Part shown: positions 1 through 8,421 of the stretch, piece by piece
Position numbering within the stretch: the stretch's first letter is position 1
Layout: each line of letters opens with the position of its first letter
Made by a program: the position numbers and the translations under genes
The notes under the pieces: generated by a model
Database searches by the model: none
Told to the model about the DNA's origin: nothing
Seen by the model: only the letters and a program-made list of their open reading frames with translations
NCBI RefSeq assembly: GCF_003574425.1
Contig: NZ_QLIU01000030.1
Span: 1-64,000 of the forward strand
DNA length: 64,000 bases
Source of the DNA: Cysteiniphilum halobium
GTDB taxonomy: Bacteria > Pseudomonadota > Gammaproteobacteria > Francisellales > Francisellaceae
Direction: 5' to 3'

Positions 1-183
1 GAATACAAAGACGCTAAATTAAAGCCAATCAAACGTAAAAAACATGGTCGGTTACAGTCTAGCTATTTCCGGTATGGCTTGGATATGATTGCTAATGCTT
101 ATCAAAGAGCAGCTTTTAGCATAAGAGATTTTAAGCTCTGCCTTAAGATTTTAAATCGACCATTACAGGAGCTACTCAAATGA
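1..183 (+). CDS. IS4-like transposase, 3' end (partial)
   Basis: Frame 1 is open from the window edge to a TGA at 181-183 and encodes about 60 residues. They include IKRKKHGRLQSSYFRYGLD, which resembles the basic C-terminal stretch (K-HGR--S-FRYGLD) of IS4-family DDE transposases. The catalytic part would lie upstream, outside the window. The next reading frame is a beta-hydroxylase fragment that begins right after this stop, so the element probably inserted into or deleted part of that gene. No terminal inverted repeat could be defined because only one end is visible. The IS4 assignment comes from motif memory only; the IS subgroup is undetermined. Confidence 0.6.
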   Translation, partial: EYKDAKLKPIKRKKHGRLQSSYFRYGLDMIANAYQRAAFSIRDFKLCLKILNRPLQELLK

Positions 184-193
184 AAAAATCATC

Positions 194-577
194 GTGTACA
201 GAGATGTTAATTATAATCCACACATGTATAGAGCTTATCTTGGACTTGATATTCCAAAGGGCGATATTGCAATGAAAATATGTGGTGATATTTATAGGTG
301 GCATAATGGAGAAATATTATTATTAGATCACTCCTTTCCTCACTGTCCTCATAATAGGACAAAAACACCAAGAGTTGCCCTTGTTATTGACTTTTTAAAA
401 CCAGATAAAAACAGACAGGAAATGTTAAGCCTCGAGACAGATCTTATTAATAAAAGAATGATAGACAACCCTCTTGGCTTAGGAATATTTACAACAGAAG
501 ACAAGGTAAGTGATGAAACTTTTAAAAAATATGGGCTAGAATATCAGCTTAATTGGCAAGGGGAAAATATGGTTTAA
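194..577 (+). pseudogene. Aspartyl/asparaginyl beta-hydroxylase, N-terminally truncated
   Basis: The C-terminal half of an Fe(II)/2-oxoglutarate-dependent Asp/Asn beta-hydroxylase domain is visible: PHMYRAYLGLDIP (first iron His and the R-x-HL-like strand), RWHNGEILLLDHSFPH (second iron His) and RVALVIDF (the Arg that normally binds 2-oxoglutarate). The 127 residues begin at a GTG, but the frame stays open upstream into the transposase end, and the N-terminal part of the fold is missing. I read it as a gene beheaded by the IS4-like element. The family normally hydroxylates Asp/Asn side chains of proteins or lipids; activity of this remnant is unlikely. A short stand-alone variant cannot be fully excluded. 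Confidence 0.6.
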
Positions 578-669
578 ATCATTATTGACATTATAATATC
601 TAACATTGATCAACAAATTACTAATATAGTCATTTAACCATTCATGAAATCTAATGGGAGTCCGCTATT

Positions 670-1482
670 TTGTTAAATATAAGTATAGTTCAGAAAAAAC
701 CTATGCAAATTACTCAAATGCAGATGTTAATGGAAATCACAGAAGAATACTTACGCTCTGCCCAACAGCAAGAAGCTAATATTATTGTATTTCCGGAGTA
801 CTATAATGTTCCTATAAATGAAGATATTATTCAAAATACAGCACTAACTAAAAACCATTATCTTTCCATATTTAGCTCATTGGCTAAAGAATATGAAATA
901 TGGATGTTTGTCCCTCTTGTTTTTAAAGAAAATACACAAATTTATAATGCAATACTTGTATTTAATGACTTGGGTCATTTGGTTTCAGAATATATAAAAA
1001 TACATCTTGTTGCTTCTGAACCTGAGATTTTTGAAGAAGGTGATTCTTTACAAATTGTTAAAACACCATGGGGTAATATCGGGCTTGCTATTTGTTATGA
1101 TATACACTTTCCAAACGTTTTTAGAGAATATGCCAAAAATAACGTTGATGCAGTTATTATTCCTTCAACCATACGCAAGCAACGTGTTGACATGTGGAAT
1201 CTATTGGTTCGAACTCGAGCTTATGAAAACCATATGTATATGATTGCCTGTAATTTTATAGGTGAAAATAATATTGAAAATAGCAAAATGAGTAATCGCT
1301 TCAAAGAAATGGGCGGTATGACATGTATTATTGGACCTGATGGAAAAAATATTGTTTCTGCAGGATTAGACTGCTTAGTTATTTCAGCCTCGATCGATCT
1401 AAAACAATCACAATACTCCAAGCTTAATTATTCCAACCTTGAGCTAAATGACGGTCCATATAAAATAGCTATAAGCGACTAA
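670..1482 (+). CDS. Carbon-nitrogen hydrolase (nitrilase superfamily)
   Basis: The 270-residue protein has the Glu-Lys-Cys triad of the nitrilase superfamily: E43 in VFPEYYN, K110 in YIKIHLV and C142 in GLAICYDIHFP. The family hydrolyses amides or nitriles in the cytosol (omega-amidase, N-carbamoyl-putrescine amidase and relatives); the substrate cannot be read from the motifs. The TTG at 670 is chosen because it places the hydrophobic first strand (MLNISIVQ) at the N terminus and lies about nine bases after GGGAG. It stands alone: a truncated hydroxylase lies upstream, and the cytochrome bd operon converges on it downstream. No terminator is evident in the 33-base gap to the next gene. Confidence 0.85.
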   Translation: MLNISIVQKKPMQITQMQMLMEITEEYLRSAQQQEANIIVFPEYYNVPINEDIIQNTALTKNHYLSIFSSLAKEYEIWMFVPLVFKENTQIYNAILVFNDLGHLVSEYIKIHLVASEPEIFEEGDSLQIVKTPWGNIGLAICYDIHFPNVFREYAKNNVDAVIIPSTIRKQRVDMWNLLVRTRAYENHMYMIACNFIGENNIENSKMSNRFKEMGGMTCIIGPDGKNIVSAGLDCLVISASIDLKQSQYSKLNYSNLELNDGPYKIAISD

Positions 1483-1515
1483 TAGACATTAACTGTAATC
1501 TAAAAATAATGCTAT

Positions 1516-1674
1516 TTATTGCTCAGCTTGCAGGTTTTTATCAACATTATGCGCCACGGTGCAACCAGCAACTACAGCGGTAAAAGCCGTTGCTAACCAG
1601 AATATATAAAAACTTTCAAACACATATGACAACACCAAAGCGACAATACCAATAATCCATACAATTATTTTCAT
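1516..1674 (-). CDS. Small membrane protein downstream of cydB (CydX-like by position)
   Basis: This 52-residue ORF starts 21 bases after cydB and is preceded by AAGGAG at good spacing. It begins MKIIVWIIGIVALVLSYVFE and is almost entirely hydrophobic for about 40 residues (one or two membrane spans), ending in a polar tail, NVDKNLQAEQ. Many cytochrome bd operons end in a tiny membrane subunit (CydX/YbgT, about 37 residues) or other small proteins. Position, size and hydrophobicity fit that role, but I do not recognise a specific CydX sequence signature. It could equally be another small cyd-associated membrane protein. The ribosome-binding site and operon position make it very likely to be a real gene. 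Confidence 0.7.
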   Translation of the reverse strand: MKIIVWIIGIVALVLSYVFESFYIFWLATAFTAVVAGCTVAHNVDKNLQAEQ

Positions 1675-1695
1675 TTTTAAAACTCCTTAACCTTC

Positions 1696-2895
1696 TTAAT
1701 ATAACTCATGAGAACGTTGCTCAATTTCTTGTGCTGTCATTTTAGTACCTCTACCCCACATTTTCTTGTAGACAAAAGTCGTATAGATAAAAATAATCGG
1801 TAGCATAATGACTGCCACAATTAATATGCCAATCAATGAAATCAATGAGCTGCTTGAATTCCAAAGTACCATACTTTGCATAGGCTCAATGCTTGATGGC
1901 ATGATAAATGGAAACAAGCTAAATCCTAGTGTGAAAACTGCACCAAAGCATGCGATAACACTAGCTGAAAATGCAAGTAGTGGATTTGATTTTTTAGCAA
2001 AGTGTAACACCATTATGGCACCAACAAAGCCTAATACAGGCGCGATTAGCATCCAAATATGATTGCCATAATTACGCCACCAACCACCTTGTGTCACTGT
2101 CACAACACCACCAGTTAATGGGTGATTGATCGCTTGTGAATACGTGCTTAAGTCACTTGCTAATTGCCAGTGAAAGCCAGGAATAAAGATAAGCCAAATA
2201 CCACCGATGGCAAATAGGATGATAAAAAGCCATGCACTTACTTTTTGGATTTTGACAAAACGATCTAATAAAACGCCACTGGTGCGCATAGCACAATATG
2301 ATGCACCATGCATAATCGACATAATGACAGCAAAAATACCAATTAATAGTGCAAATGGTCTTAGTAAGCCAATGAGTGAGATAAAGGCAGGCTCTTGTAC
2401 CAATTCTTTGGTTTCACCGTAGTAAAAACGTAAGCTATGCGGATCAAATTGAAATGGTAAGCCTAAGAATAAATTGCCAATGGCAACACCGATAATCAAG
2501 ATGGGAATTAAGCTACCTAAGCATAGCATCCAATCCCAAAAACCAGTCCACTTAGTACTTTCAATTTTGTGGCGATATTCAAAGGCAACAGGACGTAAAA
2601 ACAAGCCCCATAGCACAATAAGCACACCTAAGTACATACCTGAAAATGAGCCAGCATAGACACGTGGCCAAATCGCAAACAGTCCAGCACCTGCTGTAAT
2701 TAACCATACTTGATTACCATCCCATGTTGGTGCAACAATATTAATAATAGCACGTTTTTCATTGTCATTTTTACCGACAAAACGCACCAAGATACCAGCA
2801 CCAAAGTCAAAGCACATCGTCGCAGCTGTCAAAAACATGATAAGACCAACCGCTAACCAACTTAATAACTGAATAACACTATATAAATCCATCAT
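1696..2895 (-). CDS. cydB: Cytochrome bd ubiquinol oxidase subunit II
   Basis: CydB, 399 residues, slightly longer than the E. coli protein (379). It is a multi-span inner-membrane protein with the conserved N-terminal region FDFGAGILVRFVGKNDNEKR and NIVAPTWDGNQVWLI. With CydA it forms the high-affinity quinol oxidase that reduces O2 to water. Its ATG overlaps the stop of cydA by one base (TAATGATG; two in-frame ATGs give MMD), so translation is coupled. The operon order is cydA-cydB-small membrane protein. The likely control site is the FNR-type palindrome upstream of cydA. Confidence 0.97.
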   Translation of the reverse strand: MMDLYSVIQLLSWLAVGLIMFLTAATMCFDFGAGILVRFVGKNDNEKRAIINIVAPTWDGNQVWLITAGAGLFAIWPRVYAGSFSGMYLGVLIVLWGLFLRPVAFEYRHKIESTKWTGFWDWMLCLGSLIPILIIGVAIGNLFLGLPFQFDPHSLRFYYGETKELVQEPAFISLIGLLRPFALLIGIFAVIMSIMHGASYCAMRTSGVLLDRFVKIQKVSAWLFIILFAIGGIWLIFIPGFHWQLASDLSTYSQAINHPLTGGVVTVTQGGWWRNYGNHIWMLIAPVLGFVGAIMVLHFAKKSNPLLAFSASVIACFGAVFTLGFSLFPFIMPSSIEPMQSMVLWNSSSSLISLIGILIVAVIMLPIIFIYTTFVYKKMWGRGTKMTAQEIEQRSHELY

Positions 2896-4502
2896 TATTG
2901 GTTCTCCTTGATCGTTGCTGGCGCTTTTTTAAGAGGACCACTTGGACCTAGACGCGCAAATTTAAACATTAAATACATTTCAACAGCAAATAATAAGCCA
3001 TAGAACAAGCAGAATATTACGAGCGTAAACAAAATATCCCAGCCATTGATCATTGATGAGCTTACGGTTGTTGGCAAGATATCATACACTGTCCACGGTT
3101 GGCGCCCATGTTCTGTAACAATCCAACCACATAAGCAAGCAATCCACGGTAATGGGATCATATAAAGCATGGTTCGTAAAACCCAACGCTTTTCCCATAA
3201 AGTTCTTCTAAAAAGTAAGATCAAGCCCACAACCATCACAAGAAACATAAATACACCAATACCAACCATCACTCTAAAGGTCCAAAATATGGTTGAAACA
3301 TTTGGTACAGTATCTAAGGCTGCAGCACGGATTTGCTCAGAAGTCGCTTGAGTTAATGGCTCACCGACTGGCAAATAACGTAATAGCAACATACCATAAC
3401 CTAGATCTTGGTGATATTCGTTATAAGTGGCGTAGTCACTTTTTGCTGCTGAACCATCTCGCATTTTCATCATTGCTTCATAAGCTTTGGCGCCATTAGC
3501 AATTCTTGTAGTAACCGCTGGAATCTCTTTGCCTGTCATTACATCAGTATAGCCATTAAACAGTATGGTGTTAACGCCATAAATCTTCTGATCAAAAGAA
3601 TGCGTTGCTAATAGTCCTAATAATTTAGGCACTTGAATTGAGAAATCATTCTTGCGCTTAGACTGGTTGGGAAAAGCAATGACATTAAAATTAGCCGGAG
3701 GCGTTTGTGTGCCCCATTCTGCTTCAATCGCAGCAAGCTTCATTGGTTGGTATTTATAAGCTAAAATGCCCTGCTCATCGCCCATCACCATCACCATTAG
3801 TGAAGCGATTAAGCCAAAACCTAAGCCAACACCCATTGAGCGCTTAGCAAAGGCAACATCTCTTTTACGTAATAGATAAAAAGCGCTAATACCAATAACA
3901 AAAACAGAAGATGTCACATAACCGGCAATGACTGTGTGCGCAAAGCCAATCTGCGCAATCGGGTTGATAAATAAATCCCATAAGTGTGTCGTTTCCATAC
4001 GCATAGTTTGCCAGACAAACTCACCACCAACAGGTACTTGCATAAAGCCATTGGCAACCAGAATTAAAAGTGCTGATAAATTTGAACCAATTGCCAAACA
4101 GAATGTCACACAGAGATGTTGTTTCTTAGAGAGCTTATTCCAACCCAAGAAAAACATCCCAACAAATGTTGACTCAAGCATAAAGGCAACCAACCCTTCA
4201 ATGGCTAATGGAGTGCCAAAAATATCACCGACGAATTGCGAATAATATGCCCAGTTTAAACCAAATGAAAATTCCATCGTTAAGCCTGACAGCACACCTA
4301 TAGCAAAGTTAATCCCTAAGAGTTTACCCCAAAATTTAGTCATGTCCTTATAGACCTGCTTGCCTGTAATAACATACATAAGCTCCATCGTGAAAATAAT
4401 CCACGTAAGCCCTAGTGTCAATGGTACAAAAATAAAGTGAAAGCATGCAACAAAGGCAAACTGCCAACGCGCAAGCTCCACTGATAATAGACTTGGTATC
4501 AT
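2895..4502 (-). CDS. cydA: Cytochrome bd ubiquinol oxidase subunit I
   Basis: CydA, 535 residues, normal family size. Visible landmarks are the N-terminal haem ligand H22 (ACFHFIFVPLTLG), the second-helix-bundle histidine in IGFAHTVIAGY, a long periplasmic quinol-binding loop ending in DLGYGMLLLRY, the Met region FWTFRVMVGIG, and the C-terminal signature GRQPWTVYDILPT. The loop length resembles the long (E. coli-like) Q-loop type. The start ATG has AAAGGG about seven bases upstream. It is the first gene of the operon and lies 192 bases from the divergent fnr-like gene. Confidence 0.98.
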   Translation of the reverse strand: MIPSLLSVELARWQFAFVACFHFIFVPLTLGLTWIIFTMELMYVITGKQVYKDMTKFWGKLLGINFAIGVLSGLTMEFSFGLNWAYYSQFVGDIFGTPLAIEGLVAFMLESTFVGMFFLGWNKLSKKQHLCVTFCLAIGSNLSALLILVANGFMQVPVGGEFVWQTMRMETTHLWDLFINPIAQIGFAHTVIAGYVTSSVFVIGISAFYLLRKRDVAFAKRSMGVGLGFGLIASLMVMVMGDEQGILAYKYQPMKLAAIEAEWGTQTPPANFNVIAFPNQSKRKNDFSIQVPKLLGLLATHSFDQKIYGVNTILFNGYTDVMTGKEIPAVTTRIANGAKAYEAMMKMRDGSAAKSDYATYNEYHQDLGYGMLLLRYLPVGEPLTQATSEQIRAAALDTVPNVSTIFWTFRVMVGIGVFMFLVMVVGLILLFRRTLWEKRWVLRTMLYMIPLPWIACLCGWIVTEHGRQPWTVYDILPTTVSSSMINGWDILFTLVIFCLFYGLLFAVEMYLMFKFARLGPSGPLKKAPATIKENQ

Positions 4503-4626
4503 TTTACTACCCTTTAGATGATTAAATGTTGTTATCAGTACTAAAGTACCTTATCTGTATTGTAATTCGAGTAACCTGTAGTCTTAAACTATTAGATATA
4601 AATCAGTGGCTTAAGCTTGCTGTTTG

Positions 4627-4640
4627 TTGACATATATCAA
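4627..4640. promoter_or_regulatory. Candidate FNR box between cydA and fnr
   Basis: TTGAC-ATAT-ATCAA differs by one base from the FNR consensus TTGAT-N4-ATCAA. It lies 55 bp before the start codon of the FNR-type regulator gene and about 125 bp before cydA, in the only non-coding gap between them. The adjacent regulator keeps the FNR recognition-helix residues ExxSR, so the protein next door is the expected ligand. Binding is inferred, and which promoter it serves (cydAB, fnr autoregulation, or both) cannot be decided from sequence. Confidence 0.65.
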
Positions 4641-4694
4641 GTTTTTGGCACAATGCCTGACAATTCTTATTAGAATAAATAAAACTAAACCGAC

Positions 4695-5411
4695 GTGATA
4701 CGACAAGTGTACAAACCAACTGATCGCCCTAAAACCTGCCATTTTTGTGATTGTCGTGATTTATGCAATGCACTTAATATTAACTCTTTTAATAATGACA
4801 GAATGTTAACTGAGGTTAAATCAATTGTGGTTAATGTTAAAAAAGGTGATGCCCTATATGCGATTAATCGTACTTTAACTACTCTTTATAGCGTGCGCGC
4901 CGGTAGTTTTAAACTAGTAAACTCGCATGAACATATCATTGATTTTTGTTTGCAAGGAGATGCTTTAGGGTTTGATGGCATTGAAACCAGTTATCACCAA
5001 TTAAATGCTATTGCCTTAGAAGATAGTACTGTGTGTGGATTTGATTATCATAGTTTTGTTCAAACAATTTCTATTAATACAATATCAAACTTAGATTTTT
5101 TGCAATTAATGAGTAAAAAAATGAATGCCATAACCCATCTTATTGATGCATCGTATGAAGCACATATTAAACTTGCTCAGTTTATATATCGTTTAAGCTA
5201 TCATCAAAAGCGCTGTGGTTATTCTAACAAGTCATTCACGCTACCGATGAAACATCTTGAAATTGCCAACCACCTTAATCTAAGTATTGAGACAGTTTCT
5301 CGCGCATTTAAAACACTGGCCAAAGATGAAATTGTCCAAGCCAAGCACAAGGATATTACCATACTTGATATGCCTAAGCTTAAAACACTGGTATTAGGTT
5401 GTAAGTTATAA
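4695..5411 (+). CDS. fnr: FNR-type oxygen-sensing transcription regulator
   Basis: The 238-residue protein has a cyclic-nucleotide-binding-like sensor domain followed by a winged helix (Crp/Fnr family). The N-terminal cluster C15-x2-C18-x5-C24 plus C114 (STVCGFDYHSF) matches the four ligands of the O2-labile [4Fe-4S] cluster of FNR. The recognition helix reads LSIETVSRAFKTLA, keeping the ExxSR that reads TTGAT half-sites. An extra cysteine (C20) sits inside the motif. The start is a GTG with a poor ribosome-binding site; no better upstream start is seen. It is divergent from cydAB, with an FNR-like palindrome between them. Known role of the family: switch between aerobic and microaerobic/anaerobic gene expression. 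Confidence 0.9.
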   Translation: MIRQVYKPTDRPKTCHFCDCRDLCNALNINSFNNDRMLTEVKSIVVNVKKGDALYAINRTLTTLYSVRAGSFKLVNSHEHIIDFCLQGDALGFDGIETSYHQLNAIALEDSTVCGFDYHSFVQTISINTISNLDFLQLMSKKMNAITHLIDASYEAHIKLAQFIYRLSYHQKRCGYSNKSFTLPMKHLEIANHLNLSIETVSRAFKTLAKDEIVQAKHKDITILDMPKLKTLVLGCKL

Positions 5412-5501
5412 CTTCAGAGCTATTTTCAGTAAGTCAGAAATTGTCGCAACACACACGCTATGCTACACTACACATAGTAGTAGTTAATAAAAGGTTTTTT
5501 T

Positions 5502-5687
5502 ATGTCAAAAGATATCCAAATCGTCAAGGTTACCAGTGGACAAAGGGTCTGCTGCCCTATTCCTGAACATGCTTCTTGGAATCAGCACCCGCGCGTATAT
5601 ATTGACCTGCATGATCGAAATGAAGGCGTATGCCCATACTGCAGCACACGCTTTATTGTTGATAATCCATCTACTTCTCATGCGTAA
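5502..5687 (+). CDS. Zinc-finger (CHCC-type) domain protein
   Basis: The 61-residue protein has conserved Cys/His residues spaced like the zf-CHCC family (related to the mitochondrial complex I NDUFS6 subunit): a cysteine in RVCCPIPEH, then histidines, then CPYC near the C terminus. Bacterial members are small soluble proteins of unclear function, often beside LPS or amino-acid genes. The last eight bases overlap the start of waaF, so the two genes are probably cotranscribed. ATG at 5502 follows AAAAGG. Confidence 0.75.
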   Translation: MSKDIQIVKVTSGQRVCCPIPEHASWNQHPRVYIDLHDRNEGVCPYCSTRFIVDNPSTSHA

Positions 5688-6735
5688 ATATCTCATCATC
5701 TCACCAAGTTGGGTTGGTGATATGGTGATGTCACAATCACTTTTTCGTTTTCTTAAAACTTTAGATCCACATTGTATAATTGATATTGCAGCACCAAAAC
5801 ACTGTTGTGAATTGGCAAAATTTATGCCTGAAATTAATGAAGCTTTTAAGCTTGATTTTAAACATGGTGAGTTTGGGTTTAGTGCACGCAAGCAAAAAGG
5901 ACTCGAGTTTAAAGATAAAGAATATAGCAATGCACTGGTTTTACCCAATTCATGGAAGTCAGCACTCATTCCTTTTTTTGCCAAGATTAAAAAACGAACT
6001 GGTTGGCATGGTGAAGTGCGATACGTGCTTTTAAATGATCGCCGTAAACTCAACAAAACAAAATACCCGTTAATGATCGAGCGTTTTTGTGCATTGGGCA
6101 TTGCTAAAAAAGAGCGCTTACCCGCAAAGCTACCTTACCCTAAATTCAACGTTAATAACAGCTTAGTCGAAGCAATTCTTAATAAATACCGCTTAATTAA
6201 AGACAAACCAATTATTGCGTTGTGTCCAGGGGCAGAGTTTGGTCCTGCTAAAAAATGGCCAAGTGCCTATTATACTGAGCTTGCGCAATACCTTTTAGAT
6301 CACGATTATCAAGTGCTTTTACTAGGTGGCAGCAAAGATCAGGAAACAACGTCGGATATTAGTAAAGGTTGCAACCATCACGCACATTTATTTAATTTAG
6401 CCGGAAAAACAACGCTTTCAGAAGCAGTTTATCTATTGGCTAGTTGTCAACGTGTTGTAAGCAATGATTCCGGATTAATGCATATTGCCTGCGCGCTTAA
6501 TATTCCAACACTTGTTATTTATGGCTCAACGTCAGATCAATTCACACCACCACTAAACCCATTAGCAAAGAGTATTCATCTTCCAGGTCTTGAATGTCGT
6601 CCTTGTTTTAAACGTGAATGCCCTCTGGGACATATGGATTGCATGAATAAACTGCTACCAAGTACGATTATTGCTGAGCTTGAGAAATTGCCACTAAACT
6701 CGCCAACATCATATTCACATAATCCGGATTACTAG
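5680..6735 (+). CDS. waaF: ADP-heptose:LPS heptosyltransferase II
   Basis: RfaF/WaaF, a GT9-family glycosyltransferase that adds the second heptose to the LPS inner core at the cytoplasmic face. Starting at ATG 5680 gives 351 residues and the typical N terminus MRKYLIISPSWVGDMVMSQSLF; an upstream-extended reading would overlap the zinc-finger gene almost completely. Other landmarks are VLPNSWKSALIPFF, KKRTGWHGEVRYVLLND, CPGAEFGPAKKWP and SNDSGLMHIA. Its 3' end overlaps the convergent chorismate mutase gene by 68 bases. A functional waaF implies a heptose-containing LPS core. Confidence 0.93.
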   Translation: MRKYLIISPSWVGDMVMSQSLFRFLKTLDPHCIIDIAAPKHCCELAKFMPEINEAFKLDFKHGEFGFSARKQKGLEFKDKEYSNALVLPNSWKSALIPFFAKIKKRTGWHGEVRYVLLNDRRKLNKTKYPLMIERFCALGIAKKERLPAKLPYPKFNVNNSLVEAILNKYRLIKDKPIIALCPGAEFGPAKKWPSAYYTELAQYLLDHDYQVLLLGGSKDQETTSDISKGCNHHAHLFNLAGKTTLSEAVYLLASCQRVVSNDSGLMHIACALNIPTLVIYGSTSDQFTPPLNPLAKSIHLPGLECRPCFKRECPLGHMDCMNKLLPSTIIAELEKLPLNSPTSYSHNPDY

Positions 6736-7246
6736 GCACCCCTTCAACATTGTGCATTGCTTCTTTGAATGCCTTTGAGCTAATTGCTAATGAACAGCGT
6801 TTTAGTGATGGTAATGCTTCCTTAATCGCAGGATAAAGCGATTTATCGACTTTGCTTATAGTAGCTCTTAATTTAGTTAAATCTAGGTCTTTATGGTTGA
6901 AACTTTTAGGGTCAGCTAACCATTTACTTAACCAATATTGCTCAATAAACTTTGACATATCCATTTGTAATTGGGTAAAGGTTAAGGTTGGGTAAAGTGG
7001 TAACTTTTCCTTGTTGGCAATTGTTTGTATGTTTTGCAATACCTGTATTTCACGTGCTGGTGCGTAAATACTTGTCTTATCTGAATATTTATCAGCAGCG
7101 ATTAGCTGCATGACTTCGGCACGCTTGGCAATGAAGTTAAATACGTTAGTGAGTTTGCTGATGTCACAATCAGATGCATGTGACATACCGGTTAATATTA
7201 GTGCCATAAAACAAACCTTTTTTACTGTTGTTATTATCTTTAACAT
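6668..7246 (-). CDS. Secreted chorismate mutase, AroQ class
   Basis: The 192-residue protein starts with a signal peptide (MLKIITTVKKVCFMALILTGMSHA, cleavage likely after SHA). The mature part carries chorismate-mutase helix signatures: FIAKRAEVMQLIAADKYSD (catalytic Arg and Lys), APAREIQVLQNIQTIANKEKL (Arg-Glu pair) and the following FTQLQMDMSKFIEQYW. Size and export signal match the periplasmic/secreted gamma class (*AroQ). The reaction is chorismate to prephenate; the role of exported forms is not settled. The last 68 bases lie antisense to the end of waaF. Assignment is by motif pattern only. Confidence 0.7.
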   Translation of the reverse strand: MLKIITTVKKVCFMALILTGMSHASDCDISKLTNVFNFIAKRAEVMQLIAADKYSDKTSIYAPAREIQVLQNIQTIANKEKLPLYPTLTFTQLQMDMSKFIEQYWLSKWLADPKSFNHKDLDLTKLRATISKVDKSLYPAIKEALPSLKRCSLAISSKAFKEAMHNVEGVPSNPDYVNMMLASLVAISQAQQ

Positions 7247-7331
7247 GATTTTCTTCTCATTGTAAAACCATAAAACTCATGATATTAAGCTACATCAAAC
7301 GCCTACTTTCAATGCTTTTATATAAAAAATA

Positions 7332-8372
7332 TCAGTTTATCCAGGTTTTTGCTGTTTCATGTGCCACTTCTTGCACTAATTTGGGAACAAGGTATCCTGA
7401 GGTCAATGATTTAAGCTCAGTGTGTATTTTTTTTGCACTTACCGTATCGATATCAAAATGCGCAGCACCTTTGATTTTATCTAGCACATGTAAATAATAT
7501 GGCATCACACCTGCGGCAAAAAGTGACTCAGATAATTCTTTTAGGACATATACATTGTCATTAACCCCTTTAAGTAGGGTTGATTGGTTTAATAACGTAA
7601 ATTCTGCAGCCTTCTTAAGGGTATTTAGCGCAATAATAACCTCATCATTAATTTCATTGGCATGATTCGCATGAATCACCATAATTTTTTGTAATCGTGT
7701 TTCTTTAAATATATCAATAAAATCATTGGTTATTCGCGCAGGCAAAACAACCGGGATACGTGTATGAATACGTAAACGTTTAATATGCGAAATTGCCTCA
7801 ATTTGCCTCAAAAACCATGCTAATAAGGTATCATTATGCATTAACGGATCACCACCAGAGAAAATCACTTCATCCAGTTCAGTGTTTTTACGTATATAAT
7901 CAAAAGCATTAAGCCAAAGCATTTTTGATTGCGTTTGTGCTTGATAATCATATTCTCGACGAAAGCAATATCGACAATGCACCGCACACGCAGGATGAAG
8001 TATCAATAGCACGCGATTTTTATATTTATGTAAAATGCCTTTTGAAGGATTGAAGTCCCCTTCTTGTAAAGGGTCATTCACATAATCAGTTGTTAATTCA
8101 AACTCTCTTATTGATGGCAAAACCTGTAACAATAACGGATCATTAATATCTCCCTTTTTCATACGTGAAGCGAAGCTTAAGGGAATCCGCATTGGAAATG
8201 ATTTAAGTATAGGTGCATTATAAGATGTAGGATCAATTTCCAAAAAATGTGCTAAATCCTGCCAACGAGCAAATCCAGTTGCCAATGCGTGTTTCCAGTT
8301 TGCGCTTTTGCCATATGCTTTAGCTTCTTTATTCGCTTTATCCTGTTGTGTGGTGTGTTTTTCGTGTATCAT
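7332..8372 (-). CDS. epmB: EF-P beta-lysylation protein EpmB (KamA-family radical SAM)
   Basis: Starting at ATG 8372 gives 346 residues, close to E. coli EpmB (342); a longer upstream reading would add a hydrophobic stretch overlapping the efp promoter. The radical-SAM motif CAVHCRYC (C129, C133, C136) is followed by FRREYDY, typical of the lysine 2,3-aminomutase family, and EVIFSGGDPL is present. EpmB converts (S)-alpha-lysine to (R)-beta-lysine, which EpmA attaches to EF-P. It is divergent from efp with about 50 bp between starts, a common arrangement. epmA is not in the window. Confidence 0.93.
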   Translation of the reverse strand: MIHEKHTTQQDKANKEAKAYGKSANWKHALATGFARWQDLAHFLEIDPTSYNAPILKSFPMRIPLSFASRMKKGDINDPLLLQVLPSIREFELTTDYVNDPLQEGDFNPSKGILHKYKNRVLLILHPACAVHCRYCFRREYDYQAQTQSKMLWLNAFDYIRKNTELDEVIFSGGDPLMHNDTLLAWFLRQIEAISHIKRLRIHTRIPVVLPARITNDFIDIFKETRLQKIMVIHANHANEINDEVIIALNTLKKAAEFTLLNQSTLLKGVNDNVYVLKELSESLFAAGVMPYYLHVLDKIKGAAHFDIDTVSAKKIHTELKSLTSGYLVPKLVQEVAHETAKTWIN

Positions 8373-8421
8373 GTTGGGCGTTTTGAAATAAAGTAGCGCT
8401 AATATACTAAAGAGGAAAAAG

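Noticed and set aside
1007-1243. 78-residue ORF inside the nitrilase gene
   Set aside because: It is a shadow in another frame of a gene with an intact catalytic triad. Many other short ORFs antisense or frame-shifted to cydAB, rep, gor, copA and mfd were discarded for the same reason.
5536-5679. Upstream extension of waaF
   Set aside because: It is antisense-free but lies inside the zinc-finger gene in another frame; ATG 5680 gives the exact WaaF N terminus.
7020-7060. Possible parS half-site (TATTTCACGTGCTGG)
   Set aside because: Only one half matches the consensus and it is inside the chorismate mutase gene.
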